From NCBI GenBank assembly GCA_002392625.1, contig DGHJ01000101.1, positions 1 through 11,960 on the forward strand: DNA of 11,960 nt, read 5' to 3'. Numbering within the stretch: the first letter of the stretch is position 1; every line of letters begins with the position of its first letter. The position numbers and the translations under genes are program-made. Of this stretch, positions 6,611 through 11,960 are shown one piece after another. The notes under the pieces are model-generated. The model made no database searches. It saw nothing but the letters and a program-made list of their open reading frames with translations, and had not been told where the DNA came from. This stretch comes from Oscillospiraceae bacterium UBA3851 (GTDB lineage: Bacteria > Bacillota > Clostridia > Oscillospirales > Oscillospiraceae).

Positions 6611-6631
6611 GCCGCGGCGCCATGCCGCGGC
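6611..6631 (+). other. 5'-UTR hairpin upstream of the second gene's ribosome binding site
   Basis: GCCGCGGC (6611-6618), loop GCCAT, then GCCGCGGC (6624-6631) form a perfect 8-bp GC stem. It ends 14 nt before the GGAGG Shine-Dalgarno (6646-6650). It resembles in position, though not in sequence, the hairpin at 3024-3045. Confidence 0.5.
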
Positions 6632-6657
6632 AGAGACATGAAGAAGGAGGGACCCCT

Positions 6658-9600
6658 ATGAAAAAACGTATCCTATCCCTGCTGTTGTCCCTGATCCTGT
6701 GTCTGTCTTTCCTGCCCGCGGCCTATGCCGCCCCGGCAGCGGAGGAGGACGGGACCGTCCAGACGGAGACCGCCGCACCGGCGGAGGCACCCGCCCCGGA
6801 TCAGCCGGAGGCGCTGACTCCTCCGGCCGAGCTGCCCGCCGCCAGCGTCATCGACTCCGGCAGCTGCGGCAGCAGCGTCGTGTGGAAGCTGTACGACGAC
6901 GGCAAGCTGCTGATCACCGGCAGCGGCCTCATGTCGAACTATGCCGCCGGCGGCGCCCCCTGGTACAGCAGACGCGCCTCTATCACCGCGTTGGAGGTGG
7001 GCAGCGGCGTCACCAGCATTGGCGCCTACGCCTTCACCGATCTGACGTCTCTGAAAAAGGTGACGCTGGCCGACAGCATCACCTCCATCGGCAACTACGC
7101 CTTCGCCCACTGCAAGGGCATTACCCATATGCCGCTGCCCGGGAAGCTGACCTCCATCGGCGATTCCGCCTTCAATGACTGCACCTCTCTGGAGAGCATG
7201 GTGCTGCCCAAGACCGTGACCGCCGTGGGGAACGACGCCTTCTACGGCGACTCTGCCCTGACGGGCCTGTTCTTTACCGGCGACGCGCCCACCTTCGGCA
7301 CCAGGGTCCTCTATAATGACTCCGTCACCGTCTATTATCCCACCGCCAACACCACGTGGACCGCAGCTGTCCGCGCCGAGACCTACGGCGCCAACGGCAT
7401 CAGCTGGACTGCCATCAAGACCGGCAGCGTGGGCAGGATCGAGCTTGCCGGCGGCGTCAAGCCCGTCACCGGCGCCATACCCGACGCCAGCGGTATCTAT
7501 CTGGCGAACGTCAACTGCGGCGTGGAGCTGATCAGCGCCGAGTGGCGCAACGGCCGGTCCAGCACCGCCGCCCAGGTCGTCCAGGGCGGCGAGTATCCCT
7601 ACCTGTACGTCACCGTCCGCGCCTTTGACGGCTGCACCATCTCCGGCACCAGCTACGTCGTGCACCCGCAATTCGGCAGCTACAACAGCGGCTACAGCTC
7701 CATCTACTCCGGCAAGACCGGCACCTTCTACTGCAGCCTGAACCGCTTGGACAGCACGCTGGATTATACGGTGGATCTCAGCGCCAACGGCACCGCCACC
7801 GTGACCGACGCCTATCTGGCCAGAGCCATTCTCAACGATCTGGGCAAGTCCGCCTCGTCCGCCCAGACCACCGGCGCCGTCACCGCCTATGACTTCAACG
7901 GCGACAACAACACCGACCTGACCGTGGAAAACAAGAGCTCCGGCAGCGCCTACAAGCTGGTGCTCACCCAGCAGACGGGCCTGCTGATGATGCTGGCCGG
8001 CGGCTACAACGAAACGTTGACCATCCGGAACAGCGAGAGCAACCAGCTTGCCGCCATCGCCAACGGCGTGCCCTTCTATCAGAAGCTGGTCATCCTGCCC
8101 AAGTGCGCCACGCTGACGCTGAAGGGCAACGGCGGCCGCTTCATGGACGGCTCCACCACCCTGAAGATCACCCTGCGCGCCAACGGCGACATCCCCTCGT
8201 GGACCCTCGAAGAGTACGGCCTCACCGATTTTTCCTCCGCCGGCTTCCGCAGCGGCTATCTGCCCCTGCGCCTGGCCGCCACCAGCGGCGGCGCCGACCC
8301 CATGGAGCTGACCGAGCTTTACAACGCCACCTTCAGCAAGGACACCACCCTCTACATGATGTGGGGCAAGTCCGTGAAGCTGACCCTCAACGCCAACGGC
8401 GGCCAGTTCATCCTGCCGGGCAGCAACGAGGTCATCGAGGCAGGCACGGAGATGTCCGTTCAGGTCCCTGCCGGATTCAAGCTCATGGCTGGCGGCATAG
8501 GCCAGTCCATCGTCCGCAGCGGCTACACCGTCAAGACCTTGTCCACCGACAAGGCCGGCGCCAAGCCGGTGTCCCTTGATGAAAACGGCTATTTCGCCAT
8601 GCCCGCCGCCGACACCACCTACTACGTGCAGTGGGAGCGGCCCGACGAGCCGGTGATCCTGAAGTCCAGCGGGAGCTGGTACACCTCCGCCGTCACCGGT
8701 GAGAATGAGCTGGCCGTGGGCGAGACGCTGGATCTCTACTGCTTCGCCGCCGGCAAGGGCATCACCTACCAGTGGCAGTACAACTCCGACGGCAGCGAGA
8801 ACTGGCACAACAGCACCATGACCGGCGCCAAGACCACCCGGATGAGCGTGCCGGTCACCGCCGCCCGTGACGGCTATCAGTACCGCTGCAAGGTCACCGA
8901 CAGCAGCGGAAACACCGTGCTGTCCAACGTGGTGACGCTGCACTGCTGCATCGACTTCTACGGTCCCGTGCCCGACGTCTACGGCGCCGTGGGCGACACC
9001 GCCGTCTTCACCGTCCCCGTCAGCGGCGCTGCCTCCTATCAGTGGCAGTACAGCTCCGACGGCGGCAACAACTGGTATGACAGCACCATGACCGGCGCCA
9101 AGACGGCCACCCTCAGCGTACCGGTCACCGCCGCCCGTGATTACTATGAGTACCGCTGCCGGGTCACCTTCGTCGACGGCAGCAGCGACGTCTCCTATCC
9201 CGGCCGGCTTATCGTCACCGACAAGTTCATCGACAAGGTGGATCTGGACCTGAGCTTCCTCCACGACGGCATCACCTCGGAGGATGTCTTCTTCCACCTG
9301 ATGGAGAACTTCGTGGGCAGCTACTGCATGGCCGCCGGTCCCGAGAGCCTCATCAGGATCCCTGCGGGCATGGAGGCCTATGTGGATCATATGAGTCCGG
9401 AGGAGCTCGTGGATGAGCTGGGCCATTCCTATGGCAGCCTGTGTCTGGTTCCCGGCGAGTATATCATGGTCATCGGTCTGGCAGGCATCGACAAAGAGGT
9501 GGAAAACCCCTATGAATTCATGAGCGATCCCGGTCAGGAGACAGCCACCGAGTCCGCCCCCGGTCTGGATGAGCTGCTCCGTCAGAGCAGCGAGGCCAGG

Positions 9601-11148
9601 CGCGGCACAAGGATGGCATACGATCCCCACGACTTCTACCAGTTCCGCTGGGACAAGATGAAAGTCACCGTCAACGGCAAGGCCATGCAGGAGGGCACCG
9701 ACTGGATCCGCCACAACTCTTACGGCGAAGAATATCTGGTGCTGGTCTACCGCTTTACCGTCAAGGATGAGACGGCCCGTATCGTGGCCGATCCGCGGAA
9801 CGCGGCCGGCTCCGTGGGTGAGAGCGTCACCTTCGCCGTGGAGGCCGCCGGCACGGCCGTGGCCTATCAGTGGCAGTACTGCGCCGCCGGCAGCACCACG
9901 TGGCACAACTCCTCCGCGGAAGGCGCCAACACGCCCATGCTGAACGTGGACGTCACCTCCGCCCGCAACGGTCAGCAGTACCGCTGCGTCATCAGCGACT
10001 ACAAGGGCAATACGGCCACCTCCAAGGCCGCCGCGCTGACCGTCAGCGACAAGCCGGTGATCCAGACCCAGCCCAAGAGCGTCACCGCCGGCGTGGGCAC
10101 CGACGTCACCTTCACCGTGTCCGCCGCGGGCCGCATGCCGTGGGTCCTGAGTTATCAGTGGCAGTACCGCACCTCCTCCACCGGCACGTGGAAGGATTCC
10201 GGCGCCACCGGCTGCCATACCCCCACGCTGCACATCCAGGCCACCGCTGCCCGCAACGGTTACCAGTACCGCTGCAAGGTCACCGATTTCCAGAAGGAGG
10301 TCACCGTCACCTCCTCCGCCGCTACGCTGACGGTCGCCGCCAAGCCCGCCGTCACCACCCAGCCCCATAACATCTCCGCTACCATCGGCGACACCGCCGT
10401 CTTCAAGGTGGCGGCCTCCGGCACGGGCCTTACCTACCAGTGGCAGTACTATACCGGCAGCAAGTGGATCAACTCCGGCCTCACCGGCAACAAGACGGCC
10501 AGCCTCAGCGTGCCCGTCACCGTTGCCCGCAACGGCCAGAAGTACCGCTGCGTCGTCACCGACAGCAAGGGCGTCTCGACCACCAGCTCCACCGCCGTGC
10601 TGAAGGTGAAGACCAAGATCACCGCCCAGCCCAAGACGGTCACCGCCCCCATCGGCGACACCGCCAAGTTCACCGTCACCGCCACCGGCGTGGGCCTCAC
10701 GTATCAGTGGCAGTACTACACCGGCAGCAAGTGGGTGAGCTCCGGCTTCACCGGCAATAAGACCGCCAGCTTGAGCGTGCCCGTCACCGCCGCACGGAAC
10801 GGCCAGAAGTACCGCTGCGTCATCACGAACGCCAACGGCGTCACCACCACCAGCTCCGTCGGCGTGCTGAAGGTGGAGACGGTCATCACCGCCCAGCCCA
10901 AGAGCGTCACCGCCACGGCCGGCAGCACCGCCAAGTTCACCGTCACCGCCACCGGCGCGGGCCTCACGTACCAGTGGCAGTACTACACCGGCAGCAACTG
11001 GGTGGATTCCAGCCTCACCGGCAATAAGACGGCCACGCTGAGCGTGGGCGCCACCACCGCCCGCAACGGCCAGAAGTACCGCTGCGTCATCACCGACGCC
11101 AACGGCGTCACCACCACCAGCTCCACCGCCACGCTGACGGTGAAGTAA
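6658..11148 (+). CDS. Secreted BspA-type LRR protein with InlB-like repeats and seven Ig-like repeats
   Basis: The protein has 1496 residues. The ATG at 6658 follows GGAGG by 7 nt and starts a signal peptide (MKKR, leucine-rich core, PAAYA cut near residue 24); an in-frame TTG at 6604 lacks these features. A Pro/Ala/Glu linker follows (25-60). A BspA-like N-cap (SGSCG at 67-71, then LLITGSG and APWYS) leads into four 23-residue leucine-rich repeats of the VTSIGAYAF kind (about 110-201). Residues 216-480 are unassigned apart from DFNGDNNTDL (412-421), a Ca-binding-loop-like motif. Two InlB-B/Flg_new-like repeats (485-570, 574-661) each open with a NGG motif and end near an aromatic-x-W (YMMWG, YYVQW). 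Ig-like repeats start at 666, 764, 1042, 1134, 1232, 1321 and 1410, with an unrecognised block at 856-1041. No LPXTG, SLH or membrane anchor is visible. A surface or secreted binding role is inferred from these adhesin-type modules; no enzyme domain was recognised. Confidence 0.88.
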   Translation: MKKRILSLLLSLILCLSFLPAAYAAPAAEEDGTVQTETAAPAEAPAPDQPEALTPPAELPAASVIDSGSCGSSVVWKLYDDGKLLITGSGLMSNYAAGGAPWYSRRASITALEVGSGVTSIGAYAFTDLTSLKKVTLADSITSIGNYAFAHCKGITHMPLPGKLTSIGDSAFNDCTSLESMVLPKTVTAVGNDAFYGDSALTGLFFTGDAPTFGTRVLYNDSVTVYYPTANTTWTAAVRAETYGANGISWTAIKTGSVGRIELAGGVKPVTGAIPDASGIYLANVNCGVELISAEWRNGRSSTAAQVVQGGEYPYLYVTVRAFDGCTISGTSYVVHPQFGSYNSGYSSIYSGKTGTFYCSLNRLDSTLDYTVDLSANGTATVTDAYLARAILNDLGKSASSAQTTGAVTAYDFNGDNNTDLTVENKSSGSAYKLVLTQQTGLLMMLAGGYNETLTIRNSESNQLAAIANGVPFYQKLVILPKCATLTLKGNGGRFMDGSTTLKITLRANGDIPSWTLEEYGLTDFSSAGFRSGYLPLRLAATSGGADPMELTELYNATFSKDTTLYMMWGKSVKLTLNANGGQFILPGSNEVIEAGTEMSVQVPAGFKLMAGGIGQSIVRSGYTVKTLSTDKAGAKPVSLDENGYFAMPAADTTYYVQWERPDEPVILKSSGSWYTSAVTGENELAVGETLDLYCFAAGKGITYQWQYNSDGSENWHNSTMTGAKTTRMSVPVTAARDGYQYRCKVTDSSGNTVLSNVVTLHCCIDFYGPVPDVYGAVGDTAVFTVPVSGAASYQWQYSSDGGNNWYDSTMTGAKTATLSVPVTAARDYYEYRCRVTFVDGSSDVSYPGRLIVTDKFIDKVDLDLSFLHDGITSEDVFFHLMENFVGSYCMAAGPESLIRIPAGMEAYVDHMSPEELVDELGHSYGSLCLVPGEYIMVIGLAGIDKEVENPYEFMSDPGQETATESAPGLDELLRQSSEARRGTRMAYDPHDFYQFRWDKMKVTVNGKAMQEGTDWIRHNSYGEEYLVLVYRFTVKDETARIVADPRNAAGSVGESVTFAVEAAGTAVAYQWQYCAAGSTTWHNSSAEGANTPMLNVDVTSARNGQQYRCVISDYKGNTATSKAAALTVSDKPVIQTQPKSVTAGVGTDVTFTVSAAGRMPWVLSYQWQYRTSSTGTWKDSGATGCHTPTLHIQATAARNGYQYRCKVTDFQKEVTVTSSAATLTVAAKPAVTTQPHNISATIGDTAVFKVAASGTGLTYQWQYYTGSKWINSGLTGNKTASLSVPVTVARNGQKYRCVVTDSKGVSTTSSTAVLKVKTKITAQPKTVTAPIGDTAKFTVTATGVGLTYQWQYYTGSKWVSSGFTGNKTASLSVPVTAARNGQKYRCVITNANGVTTTSSVGVLKVETVITAQPKSVTATAGSTAKFTVTATGAGLTYQWQYYTGSNWVDSSLTGNKTATLSVGATTARNGQKYRCVITDANGVTTTSSTATLTVK
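8653..9222 (+). repeat. First two Ig-like repeats of the LRR/Ig protein
   Basis: Repeats at residues 666-763 and 764-855 carry TYQWQYNSDG or SYQWQYSSDG, STMTGAKT, VPVTAARD and YRC. They are more diverged than the C-terminal set and have ARD in place of ARNG. The first has a Cys at the B-strand position (C695) that could pair with C744; the other twelve Ig repeats in the window lack it. Confidence 0.85.
9223..9780 (+). other. Unrecognised domain inserted between Ig-like repeats
   Basis: Residues 856-1041 interrupt the Ig array and lack the YQWQY signature. They include an acidic helical-looking stretch (SPEELVDELGHSYG), a hydrophobic strand (YIMVIGLAGI), a charged linker rich in Glu and Ser, and near the end VTVNGKAMQEGTDW. 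The last motif loosely recalls X2-type Ig-like modules (VNGKxLxEGTDY). The family is unknown to me, and the X2 link is weak. Confidence 0.5.
9781..11145 (+). repeat. Five C-terminal Ig-like repeats of the LRR/Ig protein
   Basis: Units start at DNA positions 9781, 10057, 10351, 10618 and 10885, with lengths of about 92, 98, 89, 89 and 87 residues. The last three are almost the same sequence (TYQWQYYTGS, LTGNKTA or FTGNKTA, RNGQKYRC). Their DNA is also near-identical, both to each other and to repeat 4 of the upstream gene, which suggests recent homogenisation. Confidence 0.9.
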
Positions 11149-11158
11149 GGCGCCGCTC
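11126..11158 (+). repeat. 33-nt perfect direct repeat spanning the stop codon (copy 2)
   Basis: This stretch is identical to 6107-6139. It covers the final codons, the TAA stop and GGCGCCGCTC. A type A palindromic half-element begins 8 nt later, whereas copy 1 is followed by a complete type A element 3 nt later. Confidence 0.9.
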
Positions 11159-11165
11159 CGCTCCC

Positions 11166-11184
11166 GTCATTGCGAGGACACGAA
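11166..11184 (+). repeat. Truncated type A palindromic element
   Basis: GTCATTGCGAGGACACGAA matches a type A left arm and loop, but the right arm is missing. It is followed instead by GGGAAGGTTCCCACG, which resembles type B sequence. A recombination or deletion between elements is the likely cause. Confidence 0.6.
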
Positions 11185-11205
11185 CGGGAAGGTTCCCACG
11201 CCAAG

Positions 11206-11247
11206 CCTTCTCCTTGAGGAGAAGGTGGCGCGAAGCGCCGGATGAGG
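11206..11247. repeat. Type C palindromic repeat (double hairpin)
   Basis: CCTTCTCC-TTGA-GGAGAAGG (11206-11225) is followed by T and then GGCGC-GAA-GCGCC (11227-11239) and GGATGAGG. The two-hairpin, GGATGAGG-tailed arrangement is a distinct repeat family from types A and B and is the only clear copy here. A partial match (GCGAATGAGGCG) occurs at 2646-2657. Confidence 0.75.
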
Positions 11248-11267
11248 TGTTGTTGGTGCACAGAGTA

Positions 11268-11310
11268 CGGATTCCCACGTCGGATGCATTCGCATCCTCC
11301 TCGGAATGAC
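11268..11310 (-). repeat. Type B palindromic element
   Basis: CGGATTCCCACG and CTCGGAATGAC flank GGATGC-ATTC-GCATCC. The upstream context (CAGAGTACGGAT) resembles that of the element at 2712 (AGAGAGTGCGGAT), so a little flanking DNA travels with the repeat. Confidence 0.85.
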
Positions 11311-11379
11311 GGGTGCGCTGATATAGAGTGTCATTGCGAGGCGGCGCAGCCGTCGTGGCAATCCGAAGGACCCCATCCT

Positions 11380-11432
11380 GTCATTGCGAAGAGAACGCCG
11401 CCCGGTCGGGCGGCGTTCTCTGTGGCAATCCG
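11380..11432 (+). repeat. Long-stem type A element (copy 1)
   Basis: The centre is GAGAACGCCGCCC, loop GGTC, GGGCGGCGTTCTC (11391-11420), a perfect 13-bp stem far longer than in other copies, and the left arm reads GCGAAG rather than GCGAGG. It lies in a unit of about 105 bp that recurs 329 bp downstream. Confidence 0.85.
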
Positions 11433-11547
11433 TCATACCCTATCCCGTCATTGCGAGGATACGAAGTGCCCGCGGCAATCCGCAATGCCCCCGTTCTGTC
11501 ATTGCGAGGAGCGAAGCGACGTGGCAATCCGTAATACCCGGAGAGGA

Positions 11548-11587
11548 CGGATTCCCACGTCGGCCCTGCGGGCCTCCTCGGAATGAC
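11548..11587 (-). repeat. Type B palindromic element
   Basis: This is an identical copy of the element at 6243-6282, inside the 135-bp tract shared by the two downstream regions. Confidence 0.85.
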
Positions 11588-11708
11588 GGAGAAAGAAAGA
11601 ACACCCGTCATTGCGAGGGCCGCCTGCGGCCCATGGCAATCCGTAATGCCCCCGTTCTGTCATTGCGAGGCGGCGCAGCCGCCGTGGCAATCCGTAATAC
11701 CCCATCCT

Positions 11709-11761
11709 GTCATTGCGAAGAGAACGCCGCCCGGTCGGGCGGCGTTTTCTGTGGCAATCCG
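11709..11761 (+). repeat. Long-stem type A element (copy 2)
   Basis: It matches 11380-11432 except for one C-to-T change in the right arm (GGCGTTTTC, against GGCGTTCTC). The change leaves a G-T wobble, so the 13-bp stem still pairs in RNA. Confidence 0.85.
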
Positions 11762-11810
11762 TCATACCCTATCCTGTCATTGCGAGGGCACGAAGTGCCC
11801 GCGGCAACCC

Positions 11811-11890
11811 GTATTCCCCGTCTGCACTGAACGCCGCCGGGCCAGAGTCTGCTGCCTCTGCGCCATCCCCATGCTGCCCCCAGCATAAAA
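11811..11890. repeat. Conserved 80-bp non-coding element (copy 2)
   Basis: It matches 6387-6466 at 79 of 80 positions, including the ATGCTG-CCCC-CAGCAT hairpin. As in copy 1, it lies between the palindromic array and a CCGGAG hairpin. Confidence 0.75.
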
Positions 11891-11891
11891 G

Positions 11892-11920
11892 AGCCCCCGG
11901 AGATCATACCTCCGGGGGCT
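11892..11920 (-). terminator. Probable intrinsic terminator for a minus-strand gene beyond the right edge
   Basis: AGCCCCCGGAG (11892-11902) pairs with CTCCGGGGGCT (11910-11920) as an 11-bp stem. Read on the minus strand, the stem is followed at once by CTTTTATGC, a short T-tract. On the plus strand it is followed by GCAGACTG, with no T-tract. It therefore best fits transcription coming leftward from beyond 11960, convergent with the LRR/Ig gene. Confidence 0.6.
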
Positions 11921-11923
11921 GCA

Positions 11924-11939
11924 GACTGTCAAAACAGTC
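11924..11939. other. Small hairpin beside the right-edge terminator
   Basis: GACTGT, loop CAAA, ACAGTC form a perfect 6-bp stem. It may lie at the 3' end of a minus-strand gene: two leftward frames end here, one with TGA at 11931-11929 and one with TGA at 11906-11904. Too little sequence is present to tell whether either is coding. Confidence 0.4.
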
Positions 11940-11960
11940 CGTAAAGCGTTGGTTCTCGGA

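Larger units (their letters stand above)
11330..11811 (+). repeat. Palindromic repeat array 3 (eight type A, one type B)
   Basis: Type A copies are at 11330-11365, 11380-11432, 11447-11482, 11498-11531, 11607-11643, 11659-11694, 11709-11761 and 11776-11811. The type B copy is at 11548-11587. Centres vary: GGCGGC-GCA-GCCGCC, GGGCCGC-CT-GCGGCCC, a 13-bp stem (two copies), and GGGCAC-GAA-GTGCCC. The last copy has decayed to GGCAACCCG. Spacers are themselves repeated, for example TCATACCCTATCC. Together with the truncated and type C elements, this accounts for most of the 812 nt after the second gene; no gene is supported there. Confidence 0.93.

Noticed and set aside
3382..6639. Minus-strand open frame of over 1000 codons opposite the transglutaminase/Ig gene
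   Set aside because: It is a shadow. The predicted product is Gly/Val/Ala/His repeats mirroring the Ig array, with no start signals and no domain. Periodic high-GC coding DNA readily leaves an antisense frame open.
6604..6657. Upstream TTG start for the LRR/Ig protein
   Set aside because: It would add 18 charged residues before the signal peptide and begin close to the predicted transcription start; ATG 6658 has GGAGG at 7 nt.
7891..7920. Dockerin or FG-GAP domain at DFNGDNNTDL
   Set aside because: Only a single Ca-loop-like motif is present, without the paired second loop of a dockerin or the repeats of an FG-GAP propeller; it is noted only as a motif.
6673..10368. Minus-strand open frame of about 1230 codons opposite the LRR/Ig gene
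   Set aside because: It has the same low-complexity Gly/Val/Ala composition, and no ribosome binding site or signal peptide. The plus-strand protein has clear domains and a signal peptide.
11330..11811. CRISPR array
   Set aside because: The repeats are palindromes with variable centres and conserved arms. The spacers are short and themselves repeated, and no cas gene or fixed-length unique spacers are present.
11242..11907. Several small open frames (both strands) across the repeat arrays, with recurring motifs such as CHCEE and LPRRFAPRND
   Set aside because: They are translations of the type A and B palindromes, recur wherever the repeats occur, and lack ribosome binding sites.
11892..11920. 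Plus-strand intrinsic terminator for the LRR/Ig gene
   Set aside because: There is no T-tract after the stem on the plus strand, and the hairpin is over 700 nt from the stop codon. The palindromic repeats just after the stop might end transcription instead, but this is not shown.

Overview
The window is a GC-rich stretch of bacterial chromosome. The RpoD and DnaG sequences, the secreted BspA-type leucine-rich repeat and transglutaminase/Ig-like modular proteins, and the dense small palindromic repeats together suggest a gut-type member of the Clostridia (Oscillospiraceae/Ruminococcaceae-like). That placement is inference from gene content and style, not a database match.

Layout. (1) Positions 1-2502, minus strand: a housekeeping operon, dnaG (primase) followed by rpoD (primary sigma factor). 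The genes overlap by 8 nt, and rpoD runs off the left edge after its first 242 codons. (2) 2503-3060: a divergent intergenic region with a dnaG promoter on the minus strand, a small palindromic-repeat array, and a good promoter plus 5'-UTR hairpin for the next gene. (3) 3061-6129, plus strand: a secreted 1022-residue protein with a signal peptide, a transglutaminase-like domain with an intact Cys/His/Asp triad, a thioredoxin-like domain lacking its CxxC, and six Ig-like repeats. (4) 6130-6657: palindromic repeats, a conserved 80-bp element, a hairpin, then a promoter and a second 5'-UTR hairpin. (5) 6658-11148, plus strand: a secreted 1496-residue protein with a signal peptide, an acidic/proline linker, BspA-type leucine-rich repeats, two InlB-B/Flg_new-like repeats, two Ig-like repeats, an unrecognised domain of about 186 residues, and five more Ig-like repeats. 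(6) 11149-11960: a larger palindromic-repeat array, a second copy of the 80-bp element, and a strong terminator-like hairpin that best serves a minus-strand gene entering from the right.

The two secreted proteins have unrelated N-terminal modules but share the same C-terminal Ig-like module (13 copies in all) and the same abrupt C-terminus. They also share tracts of near-identical DNA, including a perfect 82-nt match inside the Ig arrays, a 33-nt match across the stop codons, and 135-bp and 80-bp matches in their downstream DNA. They look like a locus pair built by duplication, domain swapping and gene conversion. Neither has a visible LPXTG, SLH or transmembrane anchor. No RNA genes, insertion sequences, CRISPR arrays or phage genes were seen.
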